From CALMFT01 sp035333525 (GTDB lineage: Bacteria > Patescibacteriota > Gracilibacteria > Absconditabacterales > Absconditicoccaceae): a DNA stretch of 9,166 nt. Under the pieces are notes generated by a model that saw only the letters and a list, made by a program, of their open reading frames with translations, did no database searches and was not told the DNA's origin. Location: the NCBI GenBank assembly GCA_035333525.1, contig DAOQQF010000039.1:1-9166 (forward strand), given 5' to 3'. Positions 1 to 7,559 of the stretch are shown piece after piece. The position numbers were made by a program, and so were the translations under genes. The number at the start of each line of letters is the position of its first letter. Positions within the stretch are counted from its first letter, which is position 1.

Positions 1-135
1 GCTAAAGATAGTAAAAAAATTGAAGAGTGATATACAACAGTCAAAAATGTAGCCATAGCGCTTGTATTTATCTGAGTATCATGGCTTGTCGTATCATTTA
101 TATTTTGGGCCATTGGTCAGTTTACCAATACGTAA
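1..135 (+). CDS. C-terminal end of a small membrane protein (5' end outside window)
   Basis: Frame 1 is open from the first base to TAA at 133-135 and gives 44 residues, with two in-frame TGA read as Gly (EEGYTT and FIGVSW). The piece has a charged start (AKDSKKIEEGY) followed by one strongly hydrophobic helix of about 25 residues (VAIALVFIGVSWLVVSFIF) and a short polar tail. A basic/acidic linker ending in a C-terminal transmembrane helix resembles the last helix of small two-helix TrbC/VirB2-like or pilin-associated membrane proteins that are common in these lineages. That resemblance is only an impression from a fragment, so no function is assigned. An intrinsic terminator 30 bases downstream suggests it is the last gene of its transcript. 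Confidence 0.65.
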
Positions 136-164
136 TGATAATTTGGTATGAATTTATAATTTTT

Positions 165-205
165 AAACCAACCACCCAAGGTTGGTTTTCTACTTCTTTT
201 CTTTT
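165..205 (+). terminator. Rho-independent terminator after the left-edge membrane gene
   Basis: A perfect 9-bp stem (AAACCAACC at 165-173, GGTTGGTTT at 180-188) encloses the 6-base loop ACCCAA. A T-rich tail follows (186-205, interrupted by a few C and A). It lies 30 bases after the stop codon at 135 and just before the secA promoter, so it separates the two transcripts. Confidence 0.8.
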
Positions 206-231
206 GCATTGCTGGTTAAATAAATTATACT
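204..231 (+). promoter_or_regulatory. Sigma-70-type promoter for the secA-murF-queA set
   Basis: TTGCAT (204-209) and TATACT (226-231) are separated by 16 bases. A start of transcription near 238 would leave a leader of about 29 bases before the ATG at 267. The same hexamer pair and spacing precede murE on the other strand (8914-8941), which supports both calls. The -35 box overlaps the end of the T-rich tail of the upstream terminator. Confidence 0.55.
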
Positions 232-266
232 CAGACAACTTTATTACTTTTTTATACATCCTTACA

Positions 267-2027
267 ATGTTTAATCGACTTATTAATACTGTAGTTTGAG
301 ATTATAATACCAAACTCCTTAAAACAATTCAACCACTTATAGGTCAAATAAATGAACGATACGAGAGACTTGATGATTTATCTGATCAAGAAATCAAAGA
401 TAAAACCACAGAATTTAAGTCTAGATTTCAAGCGGGTGAGACACTAGATCAATTACTACCAGAAGCATTTGCAGTTGTTAAACAAGCCTGTAAAAGAATG
501 GTTGGTATGGACATTGTGGTAAAAGATAAATCTATGAAACGAGATATGGTTCCCTATGATGTTCAGCTTATTTGATGAATTGTTTTACACCAAGGTAAAA
601 TAGCTGAGATGAAGACATGAGAAGGTAAAACACTGGTTGCTGTTGCACCAGTCTACCTCAATGCGTTATCGTGTAATCCAGTCCATGTAGTAACAGTAAA
701 CGATTACTTAGCAAGCCGTGATGCTGAATGGATGTGATATGTATATAATCGGCTCTGATTATCAGTATGATCTATTACAAAACACACGGCATTATGATTA
801 CACAAAGAGCAATATGAAAAAGACATTATCTATATCGAAAATACTGAGTTATGATTTGATTATTTGAGGGATAACTTGGAACAAAATCTTGAATCAAGGA
901 GGTTGCTCAATAGGGGATTACATTATGCTATCGTAGATGAGGCTGATTCTGTATTGGTAGATGAAGCAAGAACTCCTATGATTATGTCTCAACCAAATAA
1001 TGATCCAGTTGATAAGTATCACTTCTATGCACAGATTATCCAAAACCTTTCCGCATCTCAGAATAAAAAAAAAGTAAGTAAATGATTTATTGCTGATATG
1101 ATGAAAGACACACATAATGAGGCAGAACAACAGCCATCTGGTGACTACTATATTGATGAAAAATCAAAATCAGCCACATTGTCTGAACAAGGTATCGAGA
1201 AACTTGAACGTTTACTCAACGTAGAACATCTTTATAGAGATTTATGATATGATGAAATTCATCATATCGAAAACGCTCTACTTGCCAAAGCAGTATATGA
1301 AAATGGTAAAGATTATATCCTCCAATCATGAGAGGTTTTGATTGTAGACGAAAATACATGACGCACCATGCCTGGTAGGAGATTTCAATGATGACTCCAT
1401 CAAGCAATTGAAGCAAAAGAGTGAATAAATCCAAAACAAGAAGCAAAAACCATTGCTACCATTACCTATCAAAACTTTTTCAAATTATATACTAAAATCG
1501 CAGGTATGACTGGTACAGCTCTTACTGAAGCCGAGGAGTTTGAAAAAATATATAATCTGGAAACCATTAGTATACCAACACACAGAACAGTTATTAGATC
1601 AGACAAAAATGATAAGGTATACTTTGATCAACAAGCAAAGCGAAATGCTGTATTGGATTCTATTTCGTTTTATCATGAAGCTTGAGTACCACTTCTTATA
1701 GGAACAAGTAGTGTTCATACTTCTGAATATGTGTCTGACTTACTTCGCCAACGCAATATCAATCATTATGTGCTCAATGCAAAATATCATGATCAAGAAG
1801 CCACTATAGTTTCCAATGCAGGCAAACATGGTTCAGTAGTTGTGGCAACCAACATGGCATGAAGAGGTACCGATATTAAATTAGAACCAACACTCAATGA
1901 AGAAATAGCAGAACGTTATGTAAAACGAATTCGCAAACAATTAGACAAATGATATGAGTTAAAACTTCATGTATACAGCCCCTATGAACAAGAACTTATC
2001 CAAAAAGCACGAGATAAGCTTTCTTAG
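267..2027 (+). CDS. secA: SecA-type preprotein translocase ATPase, C-terminally truncated
   Basis: The product is 586 residues when TGA is read as Gly (about 17 in-frame TGA). SecA is the ATPase motor that pushes preproteins through SecYEG. Visible in order: a short N-terminal helix region (MFNRLINTVVGDYN), VQLIGGIVLHQGKIAEMKTGEGKT with Walker A at about residues 118-122, TVNDYLASRD, DEAD at 224-227 within VDEADSVLVDEARTP, the pre-protein cross-linking region, VDENTGRTMPGRRF, AGMTGTALTEAEEF, and motif V MAGRGTDI at about 530-537. The protein then runs about 49 residues and stops at TAG. The expected motif VI region (family pattern IGTERHESRRIDNQLRGR..GRQGD), the helical scaffold and wing domains, and the C-terminal tail are all missing; usual SecA length is 800-900 or more. 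Without the motif VI arginines it should not hydrolyse ATP normally. The start at 267 is chosen because MFNRLINTVV matches the family N-terminus and lies 35 bases after a -10 box; the frame is open further upstream to 27, but that part overlaps the terminator and promoter. It could be a decaying paralogue, a split gene, or an assembly join. Confidence 0.9.
1732..1739 (+). repeat. TGTCTGAC repeat, copy 1 (in secA)
   Basis: An exact copy of the 8-mer found 11 times in the window. Here it encodes part of YVSDLL in SecA. Two one-mismatch relatives, TGTCTGAA near 1180 and TGTCTGAT (minus strand) near 1600, also lie in this gene. Confidence 0.6.
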
Positions 2028-2075
2028 TTCACCATTAATCTTGATATTAATTTTCATATCTTATTTATTGTGTCT

Positions 2076-3425
2076 ATGAAACAGCTATTTATCAACATAG
2101 TAACTACAATTCTCATGTTTTGGGCAAAAACATGGATAAATAAACACAAACCGTTAGTTGTATGAGTAACATGATCTGTGGGTAAAACCTCATGTAGGAC
2201 GATTATAGCTCACACATTATCTAAGTTATTACCTCAGGAGATTGTGTATACATCTTCCAAAAATTTTAACTCATCGATTGGTTTATCATTGAGTGTTTTG
2301 GGCATTGAACACTATAAACCAACTATTGATGGTGTAATAAGTGTATTATTTGAATCAGCTTATCAAGCATTATTTGGCTCCCATAAACCAACTATTATTG
2401 TTTTGGAGTATGGTATAGACCATCCTGGTGATATGGATAAGCTTTTGATGATAGTAAAACCTGATATAAGTATTTTTACCTCGTTGGATTATGTTCATGG
2501 TGAATATTTTCCTGATGGTATCCAAGGAATTTTGAAAGAAAAAATAAAACTCATCAACAATACTCATGATAGTGTTTTTCTATCAACCAACTTTCTTGCT
2601 CACTATACACAATCGATCTCTACTCCAGCTAGAATTATAGAATTTGGGGAGGCGGACTCACAATGACAAATTTGATTTGATTCATATCAAGTTATACGCT
2701 CAACAGATAGTATTTATAGTTCATTTATTTATTGTGCATGATCAAATCGCCTTTCGATTACCTCCTCGGTAATCTGAACCCATAATATATCATATATGTG
2801 TATAGGCCTTACTATTGCTGACATATTACATCAAAGGAAACACTATCCTACTTTCTGGTCACAACAAATCTTGACTCTTGATGTTGCACTCTTACCATGA
2901 AGATTTACTCTTTTCCCATGAATCAATTGATCAATTATTATAGATAGTACTTATAATGCATCACCATCTAGTATGAAAACTACTATTGGGGAGGCTGTTA
3001 TACTTCGTGATCAGTTTTTCAAAGACCGTCAGATTATTTTGGTGTTATGAGAAATGAGAGAACTTGGTGCAGATTCCAAAAAGATACATACCGAGTTGGC
3101 ACACTGGATTAGTGAACAACAGTGACTCAATTATGTTATTTGAGTAAGTGGCGATAGTGTTGCTATGACAGATTATCTCATATGACTACAGCGCTCAGGG
3201 ATGGTTATACGTCGAGTTGAGACCAATGTACAAGCTATTGAGGCTTTGTTATGATTTGATCACCAAAACAGTATTATTGTTTTCAAATCATCTCAATGAA
3301 CCATTTGGCTCGAAGAAGCTATCAAACCTTTGATATCCTCAGATCAACGATCAAAACTACCTAGACAAGAATCATATTGGTTGACCCAAAAAAGGCTAGC
3401 TAAAAAGATTGTAGAGACTTTATAG
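2076..3425 (+). CDS. murF: MurF-like Mur ligase lacking the usual N-terminal domain
   Basis: The protein is 449 residues. The family joins D-Ala-D-Ala to the UDP-MurNAc tripeptide, using ATP in the cytoplasm. Residues 1-29 are a hydrophobic segment (LFINIVTTILMFWAKTWI) running straight into the P-loop GVTGSVGKTS (30-39), where the first two glycines are TGA. Further motifs are VLEYGIDHPGDMDKLL (MurF usually has VLEMG...PGEI), GTHN at 234-237, the MurF signature TYNASPSSM with Asn at about 294, LGEMRELGADSKKIH, and a C-terminal FKSSQGTIWLEE. The first domain of classical MurF, which grips the UDP-sugar, is absent, so this starts at what is normally domain 2. It follows secA by 48 bases in the same frame and precedes a small ORF and queA, probably on one transcript. 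The ATG at 2076 is the only ATG ahead of the P-loop after the secA stop. The identification as MurF rather than another Mur-type ligase rests on the NxSP and GEMxELG motifs. Confidence 0.85.
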
Positions 3426-3472
3426 TTTGTAAAATAATGTGTTATTTTTATTTGTATTTATTTTATATCAAA

Positions 3473-3709
3473 ATGCTTCCTGTCCAACAAGAAACACAAC
3501 AAACACTATCAAGTACAATCAAAAAAAACACATGACTGGTTGATTTTTTTCAATGATGAATGGAATCCCTTGGTAAACAAGTTGATAAAACATTGGATGT
3601 TTTAATATGATCCAAATGACCAAAAGCACAAATGATTACCCATGAGATGTCAAAATTAGAAGATAAGCTGATTAAACACTCCAAACACACTACCACTCTT
3701 TCTGTATAA
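3473..3709 (+). CDS. Unrecognised 78-residue protein between murF and queA
   Basis: ATG at 3473 to TAA at 3707-3709, with five in-frame TGA codons read as Gly (NTGLVDFFQGGME; IGSKGPK). I do not recognise the family. It is a soluble-looking, charged protein: a Gln/Thr-rich N-terminus (PVQQETQQTLSSTIKK), a short amphipathic middle (DFFQGGMESLGKQVDKTLDVL), a Gly/Lys segment, then MITHEMSKLEDKLIKHSKH and a Thr-rich end. No signal peptide or membrane helix is visible. It sits 47 bases after murF and 16 bases before queA on the same strand, which supports translation from the same message. The heptad-like spacing of hydrophobic residues in the last third could be a short coiled coil. Reality is supported by spacing and by the use of TGA like the neighbours, not by homology. 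Confidence 0.6.
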
Positions 3710-3725
3710 CTTTAATCTTTGATAT

Positions 3726-4901
3726 ATGTCACTTTATGCACTTGATTCATATGAATATCTACTGCCCGATCAGCTTATAGCACAATTACCACACAATCCT
3801 CCTGATCAGTGTCGTTTACTTGTGGTAGATACCCAAAACGCTACGTGGAAACACGATCGTTTTGATACAGCGCTAATTCAATGACTCAATACATCATCGG
3901 TTCTTTTTTTTAATACCTCCAAAGTAGTTAAAGCTAGAATACCGCTTGATGATGCTTTAATTATCTTGTCTACATGAACTGTTATACCATGAATTTCTTG
4001 ATGAGAACTTCTTTATCTTACCCACAGTTCTGATGATGGTTGTTATGAGTTTCTTGTAAAACCCTGATCCAAATTGAAACCATGAACTCGTATCATTATA
4101 ACCAAAAATAATGTGTTATATACTTTAGATATTAGAGAACAATCTCTTTATGGGAGAATTATTTATTACTCATGATCTATGTTTAATCTCCTTGATGAGG
4201 TTGGACAGATGCCGCTACCTCCATATATCGAGTACAATACATCAAAGGAGTCCTCTTATCAACCCGTTATGGCAACAACTCCTGGTTCGGTAGCAAGTCC
4301 TACTGCAAGTCTTCATTTTACCCATAATCTACTTACTTGACTCTCTACAAAAGGCGTTATCACCGATCAGGTAACTCTTCATGTTTGATTGTGAACCTTC
4401 AAATCTATTCAAACTAACGATGTTCGTGATCATCAGATTCACAATGAACAGGCTCAAGTTGATCTCTGAATATTTGAGCGTATTATGAATTATAAGCTGA
4501 CTCATAAAACCATTGTGGCAGTATGAACTACTACAACAAGAACACTTGAGTCTTTACCATATCTTTTCCAGTCACTTCGTCAGACATTGTCAGACAAACT
4601 TTCTTCCGACATTTTTGATTATTGGTCAAAAATCAGTGTTACTCACAATCCTTTGTGAATTATTTACTCACCTACTGTGGTTTGAGATAATATTGTATTT
4701 GGGTGTCAACTCTATATTACCCCAGGATTTCATTTTTGCATCATAGACCAACTTATTACCAATTTTCATTTACCAAAAAGCTCACTTATGGTACTTGTTG
4801 CTAGTATGATGTGACATGATTTAATGATGAAAGTATATCAAGATGCGGTAAGTCAGCAGTATATGTTTTATAGTTTTGGGGACGCAATGTGGATTAGATA
4901 A
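3726..4901 (+). CDS. queA: S-adenosylmethionine:tRNA ribosyltransferase-isomerase QueA
   Basis: The protein is 391 residues. QueA moves the ribosyl part of S-adenosylmethionine onto preQ1 at the wobble base of tRNAs with GUN anticodons, forming epoxyqueuosine. Family marks: an N-terminal YEYLLPDQLIAQLPHNPPDQCRLLVVD (split here as a near-universal QueA opening), LFFNTSKVVKARI, LPPYIEY, GSVASPTASLHFT, HVGLGTFKSIQTNDVRDH from His219, HNEQ, AVGTTTTRTLES (first Gly of GTTTT is residue 267, TGA), YITPGFHF, TNFHLPKSSL from 345, and FYSFGDAMWIR at the C-terminus. All are present, so the enzyme looks intact; it is longer than the roughly 340-350 residues of E. coli-type QueA, with the extra length in the middle. 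It starts 16 bases after the small upstream ORF, and its stop overlaps the following one. Two tandem TGTCTGAC repeats lie inside it at 4579-4596. No other queuosine gene is in the window. Confidence 0.93.
4579..4596 (-). repeat. TGTCTGAC repeats, copies 2 and 3, tandem pair in queA
   Basis: Two minus-oriented copies (4586-4579 and 4596-4589) lie head to tail with a 10-base period, one helical turn. They encode LRQTLSDK in QueA, a stretch between the GTTTTRTLES motif and the C-terminal domain that I do not recognise as conserved. Confidence 0.65.
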
Positions 4902-5062
4902 AGCAGATATTTCAAATAGATTTTGTGACAGAAAAAAAATGAACTACAATCTGTGTTCAACCTGCCTATTTGTTGGCTACCCAAGAAGTTATTGCTAGAG
5001 AGTTTTGATCGCTTGAAGCGATTGCAAATTCTTGGCCAAAATATGTAGTTAGTCTTGATTAA
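4898..5062 (+). CDS. Unrecognised 54-residue protein with a probable ATA start overlapping queA
   Basis: The frame opens after TAG at 4895-4897 with ATA AAG CAG ATA TTT and runs to TAA at 5060-5062. It contains two TGA read as Gly (EKKGTT, REFGSLE). If ATA initiates, the product is MKQIFQIDFVTEKKG... ending KYVVSLD, and the start and the queA stop share ATAA (ATA 4898-4900, TAA 4899-4901), a variant of the common ATGA coupling. The only other near-cognate start is GTG at 4925. The sequence looks like a folded small domain: a beta-strand-like start, TTICVQPAYLL, then a helix TQEVIAREFGSLEAIANSW. I do not recognise the family. It ends the plus-strand set, converging with the minus-strand genes. 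Confidence 0.5.
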
Positions 5063-5109
5063 CTTAAGTATTATAATAGCTTTTGCATACATCACATACA
5101 AAAAGTAGA

Positions 5110-5700
5110 CTACTCCTCAAATAAACTTTTGAATGTTTCGCCTTGATGTTCGCGTCACTCATGTGATGAGTGACTTGAGGTGTTGTTGGATGATTGAGTG
5201 ATGGTAGAATAAGTCGTATTCAGCTTATAATTTCTTTGTAAAAATAGAAAATCGATAATCAGACCTACTATAATAAGAGCACTCAATACATAATATCATC
5301 GTCATAAGTTAATAGTTTGTGTAAGTGTCTCTCTCAAATGAAGTACTATTTCTCCTCGAAACAATAATAGTATAAAAATGATACCTTTTTGAAAAAATCT
5401 GGCATAAATATTATTTCCTATTCATGTGTAATTGAGAAATCGAGATTTGAAGCTACTATTAATGCTCATTCCCGCATTGATGACCAGTAAGACTATTATG
5501 ACTAAACTGATTTTTCGATGTTCTATTCATACTAATCTCAATGTTTCGGTTTGTCTATCGGGTGAGATTGGTGTAATATATCCAATCGGAGCAAGAATAG
5601 CACAGATAAAAAATATAATTACCAAAAAGAGATTCATTTTATCAAAGACCGTTAATCATTTTATGGTAGCTGAGAGATGAGATGTTTTGTGTTTAAGCAT
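5110..5700 (-). CDS. Four-helix hypothetical membrane protein, last gene of the minus-strand set
   Basis: The protein is 196 residues from the ATG at 5700-5698 to TAG at 5112-5110, with in-frame TGA read as Gly (TIKGLTV, RLVGIEH, NLGRGYY, HEGRE). Helices are predicted by eye at about residues 22-45 (MNLFLVIIFFICAILAPIG), 64-80 (ISLVIIVLLVINAG), 102-122 (FFQKGIIFILLLFRG) and 136-155 (YYVLSALIIVGLIIDFLFL). A basic 21-residue N-terminal extension precedes helix 1; a second in-frame ATG at 5637 would remove it, and I prefer the longer form because it is open and charged. The C-terminal 40 residues are hydrophilic, rich in Ser, Thr and His. I do not recognise the family. It follows bcp by 45 bases. 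A perfect inverted repeat lies in its 3' coding part (5154-5174). Confidence 0.72.
5154..5174. repeat. Perfect inverted repeat inside the 3' end of the membrane-protein gene
   Basis: GTCACTCAT (5154-5162) and ATGAGTGAC (5166-5174) are exact reverse complements separated by the three bases GTG, so either strand could fold into a 9-bp hairpin. On the minus strand it encodes the His/Ser stretch HSSHEGR near the C-terminus. No T-run follows on either strand, so it is not a standard intrinsic terminator, though it lies about 45 bases before the stop of the last minus-strand gene. Confidence 0.6.
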
Positions 5701-5745
5701 GGCTTGATTTCAAAAACCATAAAGAAATTAAATGTACTAATTGTA

Positions 5746-6213
5746 TTATTTGACACTATCCATAACTACTTTCTTTGTTTTTTCAAGTACATTTTGGGCA
5801 TGATTACTGGTGGATACATTTCTTCGTTCCTGAATAATTTCTCAATGATGATTCAAGAGAAAGGTAGACCTTATAGTTCATAGGTACTTCCTACCATACA
5901 TTGATTTTTCTCATAAAACATTAAATTGATTATGAACTTCAAGTTTATCATCAGTAATAAGCGGAAATGTAATACATTCTTTGTTTATGAACTTTTGGTG
6001 AGAAGAAACACTGTCTTTTGATACCCCTATAATCTGACATCAAAGAGCCTCAAAATCAGCTTGAAGACTACTAAAATCATGTGCTTCTATCGTACAACCA
6101 GGAGTACTATCTTTGGGATAAAAATACACCACCGAATATTGAGCTTGACTTATGAGTTCTTTCCATCATTGTTTGGTATGAGAACTGTCAGGATGAGTAA
6201 GTAAAACAATCAT
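5746..6213 (-). CDS. bcp: Thioredoxin-dependent peroxiredoxin, Bcp/PrxQ family
   Basis: The protein is 155 residues from the ATG at 6213-6211 to TAA at 5748-5746. Bcp/PrxQ enzymes reduce hydrogen peroxide and organic peroxides in the cytoplasm with thiol donors. The core motif is clear: VVYFYPKDSTPGCTIEAHDF, with peroxidatic Cys at about residue 40, then GCQIIGVSKDSVSSHQKFINKECITFPLITDD, and GRKYLGTIRSTFLLNHHGEII. In E. coli Bcp a second cysteine follows five residues after the first (PGCTVQAC); here that position is His, so the fast-resolving cysteine is missing. Cys59 or Cys80 might serve instead, as some PrxQ proteins resolve with a cysteine in the next helix. The N-terminus before the motif is short and does not show the usual APDFxLPD pattern. 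It lies 31 bases after tRNA-Ser, and no closer start is available. Confidence 0.88.
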
Positions 6214-6244
6214 TATGATAAAACAATGAGGTAAATATCTGATT

Positions 6245-6329
6245 CGGTGAGACAGAGATTCGAACTCTGGGATCGTTTCCGATCGCACGTACTCCAAACG
6301 TGTGCTTTAGACCACTCAGCCATCTCACC
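6245..6329 (-). tRNA. tRNA-Ser, anticodon GGA
   Basis: The 85-base gene folds into a class II tRNA. The acceptor GGTGAGA (6329-6323) pairs with TCTCACC (6252-6246), with discriminator G at 6245. The D-arm contains GCTGAGTGGTCTAAAGC. The anticodon stem is CACGT/ACGTG with loop TTGGAGT, giving anticodon GGA at 6295-6293, which reads UCC and UCU. A long variable arm (GATCG, GAAA, CGATC) is diagnostic of Ser. The T-arm is CAGAG-TTCGAAT-CTCTG. CCA is not encoded. The gene begins one base after the sufS stop codon, so it is almost certainly cut out of the sufS message by RNase P. Confidence 0.97.
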
Positions 6330-7544
6330 TTATATGTTGTGTACTATGTTTATAAAACGATCGATATCTTGTTTGGTTGTATAGATGTATGATGATATTC
6401 TTATTGATCCATTTTTCAATCACAAATGATGAGCCAATGGCCGTGCGCAATGTCATCATGACCTAATACATACCTTGTTTTGACTTAATTTGTCAGACAT
6501 CTCTGTCATGCTTGTTTTATCGTTCTCGTAACGAAAGGATAATAGTCCGATTCTGTCTGACATTATCATGTTTGATTCAGAAATAATAGGAGTTCGATCA
6601 CTAGGTAGTGTCTGACATCTGGTTATCATATATTCTCATAGTTCTTGTTCGTATGATTCCCACCATGTATACCCTCCAATAGACATTCGATAGTTGAGGG
6701 CATGATAATAACTTACGATAGAAATGATGTTTGGTGTTCATGGCTCAAATTTTTCAATTGATGTTTTGAACTTAAATCAAGCTTTATTGCCAGACTCTAC
6801 AACACCTCATCATACGAGTCATGGTATCATAGTTTTGATATGACGACTATGAATATATCCAACTCATAATCCAGTAAACCCCAACATTTTGTGTGCAGAC
6901 CATACAAGGAAGTCACAGTCAAGTTCTTGAACATCGACCTTGTAATGAGGGACTGCTTGGGATCAATCCAACAGTATAAAGCAATCTGGTCAGACAATTG
7001 ATCTTACTGCAGACAGGTTATTTTTGATACCCAAAACATTAGAACAAAGTGTCAGACAAACTCATATTGTTTGTTTATTGACAAGTTTTTTAAGTTCTAA
7101 CATATTGATTTGAAGTTGATCATCAAGTCAAACTCGCTTGATGATAACTCCACACTCTTTGGCAATTGATTGCCATATGAGAATGTTTGCATGATGTTCA
7201 GCAATACTGAGAATAATTTCTTGTCATGATTTGAAGATACCACTTGCTTTGAGCGAGAGTGCTATGGTATTAATACAATGGGTAGCATTATGACCAAAAA
7301 AGATTTCATAATATTTCGCATTGATCAATGTTCATGCCAGATGTTTTGTTTTGAAATAGAGCTCATCTGACTTGTCTGACAAAGTGCACGACCCGCGTCA
7401 TATAGTAGCATAATCAGACTTTATATAGTCCGAAACTCATTGAATAACATATTGTGGTTTTTGAGTTGTTGCAGAACTATCCAAGTAAATAAGTTCTGGA
7501 TGTGAAGAAAAAATAGGAAAATCTGAACGTATGGTATAACTCAT
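6330..7544 (-). CDS. sufS: SufS-type cysteine desulfurase
   Basis: The protein is 404 residues. These pyridoxal-phosphate enzymes take sulfur from L-cysteine as a persulfide for iron-sulfur clusters and other sulfur products. Landmarks: IYLDSSATTQKP at about 19-30, GRGSCTLSDKSDELY at 49-63, AEHHAN at 115-120 with the His that stacks on the cofactor, LLDGSQAVPH at 191-200 with Asp and Gln, FLVWSAHKMLGFTGLGVGY with the Schiff-base Lys219, KFEPGTPNI at 265-273, and RSGGHCARPL with the persulfide Cys366. All catalytic residues are present, including glycines coded by TGA (GLGVGY, GLVGGGV). The group II features match SufS better than NifS/IscS. It begins 15 bases after murE stops and ends on TAA directly against tRNA-Ser. 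No sufB, C, D or U is nearby. Six of the eleven TGTCTGAC repeats are inside this gene. Confidence 0.93.
6491..7381. repeat. Cluster of six TGTCTGAC repeats inside sufS
   Basis: Copies lie at 6492-6499 (minus), 6554-6561 (plus), 6609-6616 (plus), 6989-6996 (minus), 7051-7058 (minus) and 7373-7380 (plus). They fall in different reading frames of sufS and encode different peptides (EMSDK, MSDR, CQTL, IVGP, CLTL, LSDK), so the conservation is of DNA and not of protein. Five of the six are the full 9-mer TGTCTGACA. Confidence 0.7.
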
Positions 7545-7559
7545 AATACAGTGGTGTAA

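Noticed and set aside
27..266. Extension of the secA frame upstream to an ATG at 27
   Set aside because: This stretch overlaps the C-terminus of another protein, a terminator and a promoter, and its translation has no SecA character; the family N-terminus begins at 267.
918..1446. Minus-strand open frames opposite secA
   Set aside because: They lie entirely opposite a clearly conserved protein and have no recognisable features.
2034..2054. ATTAAT inverted repeat plus T-run after secA as a terminator
   Set aside because: The stem is only six A-T pairs, too weak to terminate reliably, and murF follows closely on the same strand.
4513..4746. Open frame in the second reading frame of queA
   Set aside because: The QueA frame with UGA as Gly is conserved to its last residues across this region.
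5063..5109. Imperfect repeat CTTTTG...CAAAAAG between convergent genes as a terminator
   Set aside because: The stem breaks after five A-T-rich pairs with a bulge, and no T-run is placed correctly.
5432..5883. Plus-strand open frames over the membrane protein and bcp
   Set aside because: They are antisense to genes with membrane helices or catalytic motifs in the minus frames, and their own sequences show no domain.
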